Assembly (NCBI RefSeq): GCF_018531375.1
Contig: NZ_JAHBOH010000002.1
Coordinates: 434,001-498,000 of the forward strand
Direction of reading: 5' to 3'
Origin: Cellulomonas fulva
GTDB lineage: Bacteria > Actinomycetota > Actinomycetes > Actinomycetales > Cellulomonadaceae
Length of the DNA stretch: 64,000 bases
Part shown: piece after piece, positions 41,804 to 50,628 of the stretch
Layout: each line of letters starts with the position of its first letter
Position numbering within the stretch: position 1 is the first letter of the stretch
The notes under the pieces: model-generated
Told to the model about the DNA's origin: nothing
Seen by the model: the letters and a program-made list of their open reading frames with translations, nothing else
Database searches by the model: none
Position numbers and translations under genes: made by a program

Positions 41804-43200
41804 GCGCCATGCCGGGGGCCCGGCCGACCAGGGCCGACGAGCGCCCGTCCGCCGGGCCGTTCCCGTCGGCCGGGCCGCTCCCGTCGGCCGGGCCGCTCCC
41901 GCCCGCCGGACCGTCCCGGTCCGCCGAGCCGCGAGCGGCTGCGGCGCGGGACGTCGCGCACTCGCGCCTCGACGACGAGCGGGAGCGGTGGGCCCGCGCC
42001 GCCTGGAGCGGGCTCGCCGAGCCAGGCGACGTCCTCGCGGGCGTGCTCGTGGCCTCCCTGGGCGCGGCCGAGGCGTGGCGGTGGGTCGTCGAGGACGGCG
42101 GTCTGCTGCCGGGCGCTCTGACCGGGGCCGTGCCCGGGGCTCTCGCGGCGGGCGGCTCCTCGGGCGCGGCGGCCGGTGGGTCGGCGGGCGCGGACCGGCT
42201 CGCGCGCGCGGTCGAGCGATGGACGCCGCGCGCCCGGGCGCTGCGCGCCCAGGGCTGGTCGATCGACGGGCCCGCTCCGCACGTGGGGGCCGCTACGGGC
42301 GCGGCACCCGGCGGCGTGCGCGTCGTCGTGCCCGGCGACGCGGAGTGGCCGCCCGGCCTCGACGCGCTCGGGCCGGCGGCGCCGCACTGCCTGTGGGTGC
42401 GTGGTGACGCCGCCGCGCTCGTGCCCGGGGGTCGCTCGGTCGCGCTGGTGGGCGCCCGCGCGGCCACGGCGTACGGCGAGCGGGTCGCGATCGACCTGGC
42501 CGGCGGGCTCGTCGACGCGGGCTTCGTGGTCGTCTCGGGTGGCGCGTACGGCATCGACGCGGCCGCGCACCGCGGCGTGTGCGCGCGGGCCGGCCGGACC
42601 GTGGTCGTCACCGCCGGCGGCGTGGACCGCGCCTACCCGGCGGGGAACGCCCGGCTCGTCGAGGAGTCCGTGGCGTGCGGGGGAGCGGTGGTCGCGGAGG
42701 TCCCACCCTCGTCGCTGCCGACCCGCAGCCGGTTCCTGCAGCGGAACCGGCTCATCGCGGCGCTCTCCGCGGCGACCGTGGTCGTGGAGGCGGCGTGGCG
42801 CTCGGGCGCGCTGAGCACGGCGCACCACGCCGCGCGCCTCGCGCGGCCGGTGGGCGCCGTCCCGGGACCGGTGACCTCGATGGCGTCCGCGGGCTGCCAC
42901 CGCCTGCTGCGGGACGGCGTCGCGGTGTGCGTGACCGACGCGGCGGAGGTGATCGAGCTCGCGGGCGAGCTCGGCACCGATGCGGCGCCGACCCCGACCG
43001 CGGTCGCGCACCGGCTCGACGGGATCGACCCGACGGGGCGCCGGGTGCACGACGCGTTGAGCACGCGGACCCCCCGCGAGGTCGACGCGGTGGCGCGGTC
43101 GGCCGGTGTCACGGTCGGCGAGGCCCGGTCCGCGCTCGGGCTCCTGGAGCTGGCCGGACTCGCCCGTCGGGACGCGTCCGGATGGCGTACCGCCGGTTGA
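41800..43200 (+). CDS. dprA: DNA-processing protein DprA
   Basis: 466-aa Rossmann-like protein that loads RecA on incoming single-stranded DNA. The Rossmann core is at about 190-400: ALVGARAATAYGERVA, VVSGGAYGIDAAAH, and PTRSRFLQRNRLIAALS. The C-terminal winged helix runs from about 405 (STRTPREVDAVARSAGVTVGEARSALGLLELAGL). It has a 45-residue low-complexity N-terminus with five PSAGPL-like units and an Ala/Gly-rich insert near 110-125. The GTG overlaps the yifB stop. Confidence 0.94.
   Translation: MSAMPGARPTRADERPSAGPFPSAGPLPSAGPLPPAGPSRSAEPRAAAARDVAHSRLDDERERWARAAWSGLAEPGDVLAGVLVASLGAAEAWRWVVEDGGLLPGALTGAVPGALAAGGSSGAAAGGSAGADRLARAVERWTPRARALRAQGWSIDGPAPHVGAATGAAPGGVRVVVPGDAEWPPGLDALGPAAPHCLWVRGDAAALVPGGRSVALVGARAATAYGERVAIDLAGGLVDAGFVVVSGGAYGIDAAAHRGVCARAGRTVVVTAGGVDRAYPAGNARLVEESVACGGAVVAEVPPSSLPTRSRFLQRNRLIAALSAATVVVEAAWRSGALSTAHHAARLARPVGAVPGPVTSMASAGCHRLLRDGVAVCVTDAAEVIELAGELGTDAAPTPTAVAHRLDGIDPTGRRVHDALSTRTPREVDAVARSAGVTVGEARSALGLLELAGLARRDASGWRTAG
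41845..41934 (+). repeat. 18-bp in-frame tandem repeat in dprA N-terminus
   Basis: About five units of 18 bp starting at 41845, 41863, 41881, 41899 and 41917; units two and three are identical. Encodes PSAGPF/PSAGPL-type hexapeptides. Confidence 0.85.
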
Positions 43201-43215
43201 CCTGAGAACCCGTGC

Positions 43216-43321
43216 GGGTGAAAAAACTCACCCCACCTGCCATTTCCTGGACGCGAATCGGACATTCAAGAAGCATTCGCCCAGGGTTAGGCCGGACAGG
43301 TGAATCTGGGGTCTTGTCCGG
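43216..43321. promoter_or_regulatory. AT-richer xerC leader with two inverted repeats
   Basis: GGGTGA/TCACCC (43216-43221 with 43228-43233) encloses AAAAAC and could end the dprA transcript. CCGGACA/TGTCCGG (43292-43298 with 43315-43321) has a 16-nt loop just before xerC. The 142-bp gap is clearly lower in GC than its surroundings. No standard promoter is evident. Confidence 0.4.
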
Positions 43322-43342
43322 CGCGTCGAATGCCGTCACCTT

Positions 43343-44266
43343 ATGGGCATGGACGTGGCAGAGATCACCGCACAGGCGCCGGATCGCGCGCGCCTGCTCG
43401 CGGACTTCTCGGACCACCTCCGGGCGCAGCGTGGGTTGTCCGAGCACACGGTGCGCGCCTATCGCGGCGACGTCGACGCCCTCCTGGGCTACGCGGCACG
43501 GCACGGGGCGCGCGCGCTCGGTGACGTGGATCTCGCGGTCCTGCGGGCGTGGCTCGCGTCGATGGCGATGAACCACCGCAGCCGGTCGACGCTCGCGCGT
43601 CGCGGTGCTGCCGCGCGCACGTTCTTCGCCTGGGCCCAGCACACCGGCCGCGTCGGCACCGACCCGGCCGCGCGGCTCGCCACCGCCAAGGCCGGGAGCC
43701 CGCTGCCCGACGTCCTGACCCAGGCGCAGGCCCGTGCGGCGCTGGACATGCTCGCGACCCTGGCCGGCGACGGCGACCCGGTCGCGGTGCGCGACTGGTG
43801 CGTCCTGGAGACGCTCTACGCGACGGGAGTCCGCGTCGGCGAGCTGTGCGGGGCCGGCGTCGGCGACGTCGACCTGGCGGCGCGCACCCTGCACGTCGTC
43901 GGCAAGGGCGACAAGGAGCGCGTCGTGCCGTTCGGCGCCCCGGCTGCCCGGTCCCTGGAGGCGTGGCTCGCGGTGCGCGGACGCCTCGCGGGCGAGACCA
44001 CCGAGGCGCTCTTCGTCGGTGCCCGCGGCGGCCGCATCGACGCGCGCCAGGTGCGCACCGTGGTGCACCGCGCCACCACCGGCACCGACCTCGCCCCGCA
44101 CGGGATGCGCCACTCCGCCGCCACGCACCTGCTCGAGGGCGGGTCCGACCTGCGCAGCGTCCAGGAGCTCCTGGGCCACGCGAGCCTCACGACCACCCAG
44201 CGTTACACCCACGTATCCGCCGAGCGACTCCGCTCGGCCTATGCACAGGCACACCCCCGGGCCTGA
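43343..44266 (+). CDS. xerC: Tyrosine recombinase XerC
   Basis: 307-aa site-specific recombinase resolving chromosome dimers at dif with XerD. The N-terminal SAM-like domain (FSDHLRAQRGLSEHTVRAYRGDV) binds DNA. The catalytic set is seen as Arg in YATGVRVGELCG, Lys in VVGKGDKERVVP, His-x2-Arg in HGMRHSAATHLL, His in LLGHASLTTTQ and the nucleophile Tyr in RYTHV. ATG 43343 or 43349 are both possible; neither has a ribosome binding site. Named XerC for its place between dprA and whiG. No dif site was seen in the window. Confidence 0.93.
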   Translation: MGMDVAEITAQAPDRARLLADFSDHLRAQRGLSEHTVRAYRGDVDALLGYAARHGARALGDVDLAVLRAWLASMAMNHRSRSTLARRGAAARTFFAWAQHTGRVGTDPAARLATAKAGSPLPDVLTQAQARAALDMLATLAGDGDPVAVRDWCVLETLYATGVRVGELCGAGVGDVDLAARTLHVVGKGDKERVVPFGAPAARSLEAWLAVRGRLAGETTEALFVGARGGRIDARQVRTVVHRATTGTDLAPHGMRHSAATHLLEGGSDLRSVQELLGHASLTTTQRYTHVSAERLRSAYAQAHPRA

Positions 44267-44279
44267 GGACGGATCTGAC

Positions 44280-45305
44280 ATGACCCTGCACCTGGAGAGC
44301 CCGGCGGTCTCGCGCGCCGTCGCGGGCACGGCGCCCCTGGGCGTCATCCCGCAGCAGCGGCCCGCGCTCGTCGTCGACGTCGACGACGCGCTCGCGGCCA
44401 TCGTCGAGGCGGGCGTCGACCACGACGGTGCCGCCGACGGTGCTGCGCACGCCACCCTCGTCGTCGAGGACGACGCCGAGGACGGCCGCGAGCTCGCCAC
44501 CGTCGTCGCGTTGCCCGAGGTCCCGACGCAGCGCACGGGCGCCGACGTCGACGTCCTCGTGCTCTGGACGGACTACAAGGCGAGCGGCGCCCGGCAGCAC
44601 CGGGACGCCCTGATCCTGCACTACGCGCCGCTGGTCACCGCGGTCGCGGGGCGCGTCGGGATGCGGCTGCCGGCCACGGTCGAGCAGGCCGACCTGGTGT
44701 CCTACGGCATGTTCGGCCTGATCGACGCGATCGAGAAGTACCAGCTCGACCGCTCGGTCAAGTTCGAGTCCTACGCCTCGTCCCGCATCCGCGGCGCGAT
44801 CATCGACGAGCTGCGCGCCATGGACTGGGTCCCGCGCTCGGTCCGCACCAAGGCGCGCTCGATCGACCGCGCCCACGCGGAGCTCGAGGCGCGCCTGCAC
44901 CGCGCGCCGACCGAGGTCGAGCTCGCGGCGCACCTCGGGGTGCCGCTCGCCGAGCTGCGCAGCGTGAGCTCGCAGCTCGCGACCTCCAACATGGCGGCGC
45001 TCGACGAGCTGCTCGGGGGCGACGAGCGCACCGGCGGCGCCTCGCTCGGGGACACGCTGTGCGACGACCGCATCGACGACCCGGCGGGCACGCTCGCGGA
45101 CGCCGAGACCATGCACCTGCTGTCGCGGGCGATCGAGCAGCTCGGTGAGCGCGAGCGCATCGTCGTGGTCCTCTACTACTACGAGGGCATGACGCTCGCC
45201 GAGATCGGCCGCGTCCTGGGCGTCACCGAGTCGCGGATCTCGCAGATGCACACGGCGGCGATGACGCGACTGCGGACGCGCCTGGTCGAGGCCGAGCGGG
45301 TCTGA
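44280..45305 (+). CDS. whiG: WhiG/FliA-family RNA polymerase sigma factor
   Basis: 341-aa sigma-28-type factor, used for motility genes in flagellated actinobacteria and for sporulation in Streptomyces. An acidic N-terminal extension of about 105 residues precedes region 2 (YAPLVTAVAGRVGMRLPATVEQADLV, GLIDAIEKY, FESYASSRIRGAIIDELR), region 3 and region 4 (LGERERIVVVLYYYEGMTLAEIG, VTESRISQMHTAA). The ATG at 44280 is 13 bp after xerC, so co-transcribed. I use whiG for the family; fliA is equally defensible if the host is motile. Confidence 0.92.
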   Translation: MTLHLESPAVSRAVAGTAPLGVIPQQRPALVVDVDDALAAIVEAGVDHDGAADGAAHATLVVEDDAEDGRELATVVALPEVPTQRTGADVDVLVLWTDYKASGARQHRDALILHYAPLVTAVAGRVGMRLPATVEQADLVSYGMFGLIDAIEKYQLDRSVKFESYASSRIRGAIIDELRAMDWVPRSVRTKARSIDRAHAELEARLHRAPTEVELAAHLGVPLAELRSVSSQLATSNMAALDELLGGDERTGGASLGDTLCDDRIDDPAGTLADAETMHLLSRAIEQLGERERIVVVLYYYEGMTLAEIGRVLGVTESRISQMHTAAMTRLRTRLVEAERV

Positions 45306-45369
45306 CGCCCGCCCGAGCCTGACGCCCGCCAGAGGCTGACGCCCGGCAGGTCTGACGCCCGACAGGGCC
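45303..45369. repeat. 17-bp degenerate tandem repeat starting in the whiG stop codon
   Basis: TGACGCCCG occurs at 45303, 45320, 45337 and 45353 (periods 17, 17, 16), each followed by variable bases; a fifth degenerate unit ends near 45369. The first TGA is the whiG stop. It fills the gap to the convergent peptidase gene. Confidence 0.85.
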
Positions 45370-45393
45370 GGACGCCGGAGCTGGTCCGGCGGC

Positions 45394-46017
45394 TCACGGA
45401 GGCAGGAGCACCAGGAGGCCCGAGGGGTCGACCAGCGACATCGGGTCGACGTAGGCGTCGGGGCCCGTCCGCACGCCCCAGTGCAGGCACGGCGACGCCG
45501 CGCAGTGCCCACCCGCGGTCAGCGCGCCCAGCACGTGGCCCGGGTCGACGCGGTCGCCGACCGCCACGGCGGCGTCCACCGGCTCCAGGCTCGACCACAG
45601 CCCGTCGTCGTGCCGCACCGTGACCACGCCGCGGCCGGCGACCGCGCCGGCGAACGTGACGACGCCGGCCGCCGGCGCGCCGACGCGCGTCCTGACGTCC
45701 GCCGCGAGGTCCACCCCCCGGTGGCCCGCCGCCCACGGTTCCGGCGGCGCCTCGAACGCGCGCAGCACCGCCGCGTCGGCCACGGGGAGCCGGTACGACG
45801 AGACCGCGGTCCCGGGCCCCGCGCGGAGCGGTCCCGCGGTGGCCCTTGCCGTGGTCTCCAGGGTGGCTCCCGCGGCGGGTGCCGCGCCGGCGGCCGGGAT
45901 GCCGACGAGCGGGAGCGCCGCGAGCAGGAGGACGGCGAGCAGGAGGGCCGCGAGCAGCAGCGGGACCGCCGGACCGCCGATCGGCGGACGGGTGCGGCTG
46001 CGGGACGACGGGTGCAT
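45394..46017 (-). CDS. M23-family peptidase-like secreted protein (LysM-less)
   Basis: 207 aa with an uncleaved anchor or signal segment (VPLLLAALLLAVLLLAALPL, about 18-38) and an M23 domain. GHRGVDLA gives the HxxxD zinc ligands; GVVTFAGAVAGRGVVTVRHDDGLWSSLEPV is the usual central part. The last motif is CLHWGV, so the first His of the canonical HxH is Cys; it may instead form a disulfide with the Cys in GGHCAAS. It is thus either an altered endopeptidase or an inactive peptidoglycan-binding relative. This gene type often sits beside rpsB in actinobacteria. Confidence 0.85.
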   Translation of the reverse strand: MHPSSRSRTRPPIGGPAVPLLLAALLLAVLLLAALPLVGIPAAGAAPAAGATLETTARATAGPLRAGPGTAVSSYRLPVADAAVLRAFEAPPEPWAAGHRGVDLAADVRTRVGAPAAGVVTFAGAVAGRGVVTVRHDDGLWSSLEPVDAAVAVGDRVDPGHVLGALTAGGHCAASPCLHWGVRTGPDAYVDPMSLVDPSGLLVLLPP

Positions 46018-46046
46018 GCGGGCATCCTCGTCGGACCGACCTCGCC

Positions 46047-46068
46047 GCGGGCGGCGTGAGCCGCCCGC
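46047..46068. promoter_or_regulatory. Hairpin in the divergent M23-rpsB gap
   Basis: A perfect 9-bp stem (46047-46055 with 46060-46068) and a GTGA loop, 30 bp upstream of the peptidase start, so likely in its leader. The rest of the 46018-46131 gap shows nothing clear. Confidence 0.45.
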
Positions 46069-46131
46069 TGGGGACGACGGTGCGCGCCAGGGGTCTGGGG
46101 TCGGCTGGTCCGTCCGACCGCGGCCGTCGGG

Positions 46132-46383
46132 TAGACTTCAGGCGCGACCGGTGAGAGCCGGTCGACTTCGCGCGCCATCCACCCGTTCCGTACCGCTTCG
46201 GCGGTGACGACCGGGGGCCACGCCCGCAACGGTCCGGACCTCGTCCGGCGCGGGCAGCCATGGCGCCAGGGGCACCGACACCCGTCGGGGCCGACAACCG
46301 AGAAGCGGTCTGCGGGCACTCAGCGTGCGTGCGGGCCGCCCGACGTGCGCTCCGCCAGGCGGACCGCACCGGAAGGACGTGCC
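46132..46383 (+). promoter_or_regulatory. rpsB promoter and long leader
   Basis: TAGACT (46132-46137) is a plausible -10. It gives a leader of about 240 nt beginning with a GACCGG/CCGGTC hairpin (46145-46150 with 46157-46162). Such a leader before rpsB fits S2 autoregulation, known in other bacteria; no specific motif is identified here. GGAAGGA precedes the start codon. Confidence 0.45.
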
Positions 46384-47361
46384 ATGGCCGTCGTGACCAT
46401 GCGCCAGCTGCTCGAGAGCGGTGTCCACTTCGGACACCAGACGCGCCGCTGGAACCCCAAGATGAAGCGCTTCATCTTCACCGAGCGCAACGGCATCTAC
46501 ATCGTCGACCTGCAGCAGTCGCTGTCCTACATCGACCGCGCCTACGACTTCGTGTCGCAGACCGTCGCGCACGGTGGGTCGATCCTGTTCGTCGGCACCA
46601 AGAAGCAGGCGCAGGAGCCCGTCGCCGAGCAGGCCGCTCGCGTCGGCATGCCGTACGTCAACCAGCGCTGGCTGGGTGGCATGCTCACCAACTTCTCGAC
46701 GATGCACAAGCGTCTGCAGCGCCTCAAGGAGCTCGAGCAGATCGACTTCGACGACGTCGCGGCCTCGGGCCTGACGAAGAAGGAGCTGCTCGTCCTGCGC
46801 CGCGAGAAGGACAAGCTCGCGAAGACGCTCGGCGGCATCCGCGACATGGCCAAGGTCCCCTCGGCCGTGTGGATCGTCGACACCAACAAGGAGCACCTCG
46901 CGGTCGACGAGGCGCGCAAGCTGGGCATCCCGGTCGTCGCGATCCTCGACACCAACTGCGACCCCGACGTCGTGGACTACCCGATCCCGGGCAACGACGA
47001 CGCGATCCGCGCCGTGCAGCTGCTGACCCGCGTGATCGCGGACGCGGTGGCCGACGGCCTGATGAAGCGTCACTCGGGCAAGGCCGCCGCCGAGGGTGGC
47101 GCTGCCGCCGAGGCCGAGCCGCTGGCCGAGTGGGAGCGCGAGCTGCTCGCAGGCGCCGAGGCGACCGCCGCGGACGCCGCGCCGGCTGCGGCCACCGAGG
47201 CTCCGGCCGAGGCCGCCACCGAGGAGACCGCGACCGAGGAGACCGCGACCGCGGAGACGGCCACCGAGGCGCCCGCCGCCGACGAGGCCGCGCCCGCCGA
47301 GGTCGCTGCCGACGAGGCTGCTGCCGACGAGGCCACCGAGGGCACCGCCACCGAGGCCTGA
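46384..47361 (+). CDS. rpsB: 30S ribosomal protein S2 with long acidic tail
   Basis: 325 aa. The S2 core ([77 protein letters not shown]) covers about 235 residues. The remaining 90 are Ala/Glu/Thr-rich ([19 protein letters not shown]), an extension frequent in high-GC actinobacteria. The ATG at 46384 is supported by GGAAGGA. First gene of rpsB-tsf-pyrH-frr; a small hairpin separates it from tsf. Confidence 0.97.
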   Translation: MAVVTMRQLLESGVHFGHQTRRWNPKMKRFIFTERNGIYIVDLQQSLSYIDRAYDFVSQTVAHGGSILFVGTKKQAQEPVAEQAARVGMPYVNQRWLGGMLTNFSTMHKRLQRLKELEQIDFDDVAASGLTKKELLVLRREKDKLAKTLGGIRDMAKVPSAVWIVDTNKEHLAVDEARKLGIPVVAILDTNCDPDVVDYPIPGNDDAIRAVQLLTRVIADAVADGLMKRHSGKAAAEGGAAAEAEPLAEWERELLAGAEATAADAAPAAATEAPAEAATEETATEETATAETATEAPAADEAAPAEVAADEAAADEATEGTATEA

Positions 47362-47370
47362 GTCCTCCTC

Positions 47371-47387
47371 GACGGGCCCTGCCCGTC
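47371..47387 (+). promoter_or_regulatory. Hairpin between rpsB and tsf (possible attenuator)
   Basis: A 7-bp stem (GACGGGC with GCCCGTC) and a CCT loop, 10 bp after rpsB. Similar rpsB-tsf attenuation is known in E. coli. Confidence 0.4.
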
Positions 47388-47425
47388 CGTTGTGCACCGC
47401 TCCACCGACAGAACGGGAACCACTG

Positions 47426-48271
47426 ATGGCGAACTACTCGCTCCAGGACATCAAGGACCTGCGCGAGAAGACCGGCGCCGGCATGCTCGACGTCAAGAAG
47501 GCGCTCGAGGAGGCCGAGGGCGACGCGGACAAGGCGCTGGAGATCATCCGCGTCAAGGGTCTGAAGGGCGTCGGCAAGCGTGAGGGTCGCGCGGCCTCCG
47601 ACGGTCTCGTCGGCGCGCACGTCGGCCCCACGGCCGACGGCGAGGGCCAGACCGGCGTGCTGGTCGAGGTCAACTCGGAGACCGACTTCGTCGCGAAGAG
47701 CCAGGCGTTCATCTCGCTGGCCGAGCGCGTCGTCGCGGCCGCCGTGTCCACGGGTGCTCGCGACGCGGACGCCCTGACGGCCGCCGAGTACGAGGGCTCG
47801 ACCGTGCAGAACATCGTCGACGAGACGGCCGCCACCCTCGGTGAGCGCGTCGTCGTGCGTCGTCTGGCCCGTGTGGCCGGCGAGCACGTCGAGGTCTACC
47901 TGCACAAGGTCAACAAGGACCTCCCCCCGCAGGTCGGCGTGCTCGTCGCGACCGACGCGGCCGGTGCGTCCGTGGCGCGCGACGTGGCGACGCACATCGC
48001 CGCGTACTCGCCGCTGTACCTCACGCGTGACGAGGTCCCGGCGGAGACGGTCGAGAACGAGCGCAAGATCGCCGAGGAGACGGCCCGCAACGAGGGCAAG
48101 CCCGAGGCCGCGCTCGCGAAGATCGTCGAGGGTCGTCTGACCGGGTTCTTCAAGGAGAACGTCCTGCTCGACCAGGCGTTCGCCAAGGACGCCAAGAAGT
48201 CGGTCGGCCAGGTGCTGGCCGAGGCCGGCGGCACGGTGACGGGCTTCGCCCGCTTCCGCGTGGGAGCCTGA
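47426..48271 (+). CDS. tsf: Elongation factor Ts
   Basis: 281-aa nucleotide exchange factor for EF-Tu. The N-terminal UBA-like domain ([34 protein letters not shown]) is followed by the TDFVA motif in [13 protein letters not shown] near residue 85 and the dimerization/core region; [27 protein letters not shown] is the C-terminal signature. Full length. GGGAA precedes the ATG weakly. Linked to rpsB upstream and, past a hairpin, to pyrH. Confidence 0.97.
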   Translation: MANYSLQDIKDLREKTGAGMLDVKKALEEAEGDADKALEIIRVKGLKGVGKREGRAASDGLVGAHVGPTADGEGQTGVLVEVNSETDFVAKSQAFISLAERVVAAAVSTGARDADALTAAEYEGSTVQNIVDETAATLGERVVVRRLARVAGEHVEVYLHKVNKDLPPQVGVLVATDAAGASVARDVATHIAAYSPLYLTRDEVPAETVENERKIAEETARNEGKPEAALAKIVEGRLTGFFKENVLLDQAFAKDAKKSVGQVLAEAGGTVTGFARFRVGA

Positions 48272-48283
48272 TCCCACCACGCA

Positions 48284-48329
48284 CGTACGGTGGCCCTGGT
48301 CCGACGAGGGCCGGGGCCACCGGCGTACG
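48284..48329 (+). terminator. Hairpin between tsf and pyrH
   Basis: CGTAC plus GGTGGCCC (48284-48296) pair with GGGCCACC (48314-48321) and GTACG (48325-48329), with a 3-nt bulge. It may partly terminate the rpsB-tsf transcript. Confidence 0.55.
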
Positions 48330-48384
48330 CACCGCCGTGAGGCACCGCAGGTACCCGCAAAGAGCCCGTCCCGCAGGAGGCGCC

Positions 48385-49131
48385 GTGAGCCCGGACCCGA
48401 CCACCGACCCGACCCACGTCGTCCCCGCCCGGCGGGTGCTGCTCAAGCTGTCGGGGGAGACGTTCGGCGGCGGCCGGGTCGGCCTGGACGTCGGCGTGGT
48501 GCGACGGGTGGCCGAGGAGATCGCGGTGGCCGTGCGCGGCGGCGTCCAGGTCGCCATCGTCGTCGGCGGAGGCAACTTCTTCCGCGGCGCCGAGCTCTCC
48601 GCGAGCGGCATGGACCGGGCGCGGGCCGACTACATGGGCATGCTCGGCACCGTGATGAACTGCCTGGCGCTGCAGGACCTCCTCGAGCAGGCGGGGGTGA
48701 GCACGCGCGTCCAGACCGCCATCACGATGGGCCAGGTCGCGGAGCCGTACATCCCGCTGCGCGCGATCCGGCACCTCGAGAAGGGGCGCGTCGTGATCTT
48801 CGGCGCGGGCGCCGGCATGCCGTACTTCTCGACGGACACCGTGAGCGCGCAGCGCGCCCTGGAGACGCACTGCCAGGAGGTGCTCATGGGCAAGAACGGC
48901 GTCGACGGCGTCTACACCGCCGACCCCCGCAAGGACCCCGACGCGACGCTGCTCGAGCACCTCACCTACACCGACGCGCTCGTCGGCGACCTCGCCGTCA
49001 TGGACGCGACCGCGCTGTCGCTGTGCCGGGACAACGGCGTCGCGATGCGCGTGTTCGGGCTCGAGGAGCCCGGGAACGTCACCCGCGTGCTGCAGGGTGA
49101 GAAGATCGGGACGTCCGTCACCGCGGACTGA
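48385..49131 (+). CDS. pyrH: Uridylate kinase
   Basis: 248-aa hexameric UMP kinase making [15 protein letters not shown] is the N-terminal phosphate-binding loop, [12 protein letters not shown] the glycine-rich loop near residue 60, [16 protein letters not shown] and [15 protein letters not shown] the nucleotide-binding parts. The GTG at 48385 is supported by AGGAGG 7 nt upstream, leaving a 15-residue polar N-terminal tail. frr follows after 68 bp, which contain two copies of CGACCAGAGCAC. Confidence 0.96.
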   Translation: MSPDPTTDPTHVVPARRVLLKLSGETFGGGRVGLDVGVVRRVAEEIAVAVRGGVQVAIVVGGGNFFRGAELSASGMDRARADYMGMLGTVMNCLALQDLLEQAGVSTRVQTAITMGQVAEPYIPLRAIRHLEKGRVVIFGAGAGMPYFSTDTVSAQRALETHCQEVLMGKNGVDGVYTADPRKDPDATLLEHLTYTDALVGDLAVMDATALSLCRDNGVAMRVFGLEEPGNVTRVLQGEKIGTSVTAD

Positions 49132-49199
49132 CCTGCGGCGCGACCAGAGCACACCAGACTGCACCCCAGGCTGGACCGACCAGAGCACTAGGAGATCCG

Positions 49200-49757
49200 G
49201 TGATCGACGAGACCCTCTTCGAGGCCGAGGAGAAGATGGACAAGGCCGTCGAGGTCGCCAAGGACGACTTCGCGACGATCCGCACGGGCCGTGCGAACGC
49301 CGCGATGTTCTCGAAGATCTTCGTCGACTACTACGGCGCCCCGACGCCGCTGCAGCAGCTCGCGTCGTTCAACGTGACCGAGGCGCGCACCATCCTCATC
49401 TCGCCGTTCGACAAGTCGGCGACGGCCGCGATCGAGAAGGCGCTGCGCGACTCCGACCTCGGCGTGAACCCGAACAACGACGGCAACGTCATCCGGGTGG
49501 TGCTCCCGGCCCTCACGGAGGAGCGGCGCAAGGACTTCGTCAAGCTCGCCAAGCAGAAGGCCGAGCAGGCGCGCACGTCCGTGCGGGCCGTGCGCCGCCG
49601 CGCCAAGGAGGAGCTCGACCGCATCGTCAAGGACGGCGAGGCGGGCGAGGACGAGGTCGCGCGCGCCGAGAAGGAGCTCGAGGCCCTGACCAAGAAGCAC
49701 GTGGACACGATCGACCACCTGCTCACGGCCAAGGAGAGCGAGCTCCTCGAGGTCTGA
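49200..49757 (+). CDS. frr: Ribosome recycling factor
   Basis: 185-aa factor splitting post-termination ribosomes with [27 protein letters not shown] is the family signature near residue 25, followed by [36 protein letters not shown] and [15 protein letters not shown]. Full length. The GTG at 49200 follows GGAG closely. It overlaps cdsA by one base (TGATG), so the two are coupled. Confidence 0.97.
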   Translation: MIDETLFEAEEKMDKAVEVAKDDFATIRTGRANAAMFSKIFVDYYGAPTPLQQLASFNVTEARTILISPFDKSATAAIEKALRDSDLGVNPNNDGNVIRVVLPALTEERRKDFVKLAKQKAEQARTSVRAVRRRAKEELDRIVKDGEAGEDEVARAEKELEALTKKHVDTIDHLLTAKESELLEV

Positions 49758-50605
49758 TGACTGAGCTCGCCGCCCCCCGCACGACGCGACCGGGTCGAGA
49801 CCTCCCGGTCGCGATCGTGGTCGGCGTCGGCCTGCTCGTCGTCGTCGTCGCGTCCCTGTTCATCCGCAAGGAGGCGTTCGTCGTCCTCGCGGTGCTCGCG
49901 GTCTGCGCCGGCCTCTGGGAGCTCGCGCAGGCGGTCACCCGCCGCGCGGTCCACCTGCCCCTGCTGCCGCTGCTGGTCGGCGCCGTCGGCATCCTGGTCT
50001 CGGCGTACACGTCGGGGCCGGAGGCGCTGTTCGTCGCGTTCATGCTCACCGTGGGCGGCGTCATGGTCTGGCGCGTGCTGGACGGGAGCGGGGACCGCGC
50101 CCTGCGCGACGTGGTCGGCGGTGCGTTCGCGGCGGCGTACCTGCCGTTCCTCGCCGGGTTCGTGATGCTCATGCTCGCGGAGCCCGACGGCCCGGCGCGC
50201 GTCATCGTGTTCATCCTGCTGGTCGTCGCGAGCGACACCGGCGGCTTTGCCGTGGGCGTCCTGCTCGGCCGCCACCCGATGGCGCCCACGATCAGCCCCA
50301 AGAAGTCGTGGGAGGGCCTGGCGGGCTCCGTCGTGCTGGCCTGCGTGGTCGGGGTCGTGTCCGTCCAGGTCGCCTTCGACGGCGAGCCGCTCGTCGGGGT
50401 CTTCCTGGGCCTGGCCACCGTCCTGACCGCGACGTTCGGCGACCTCGCCGAGTCGATGCTCAAGCGCGACCTCGAGCTCAAGGACATGGGCCGCCTGGTC
50501 CCCGGCCACGGCGGCGTCCTCGACCGGCTCGACTCGCTGCTGCTCACGGCGCCCGCCGTCTACCTCATCCTCGAGATGCTGCAGCCCGCCCCCGTCGGGC
50601 TCTGA
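49757..50605 (+). CDS. cdsA: Phosphatidate cytidylyltransferase
   Basis: 282-aa membrane enzyme making CDP-diacylglycerol for phospholipid synthesis. Eight or so hydrophobic segments are present; the catalytic signature [21 protein letters not shown] lies near residue 235, with SDTGGFAVG and [10 protein letters not shown] before it. The ATG shares a base with the frr stop. rlmN follows 23 bp later with a GTG start, so the run pyrH-frr-cdsA-rlmN is probably one operon. Confidence 0.96.
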   Translation: MTELAAPRTTRPGRDLPVAIVVGVGLLVVVVASLFIRKEAFVVLAVLAVCAGLWELAQAVTRRAVHLPLLPLLVGAVGILVSAYTSGPEALFVAFMLTVGGVMVWRVLDGSGDRALRDVVGGAFAAAYLPFLAGFVMLMLAEPDGPARVIVFILLVVASDTGGFAVGVLLGRHPMAPTISPKKSWEGLAGSVVLACVVGVVSVQVAFDGEPLVGVFLGLATVLTATFGDLAESMLKRDLELKDMGRLVPGHGGVLDRLDSLLLTAPAVYLILEMLQPAPVGL

Positions 50606-50628
50606 TCCCCAACTGCTCGGAGTACCCC

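Noticed and set aside
43343-44266. Phage integrase
   Set aside because: Length, motifs and position between dprA and whiG fit chromosomal XerC; no phage genes nearby.
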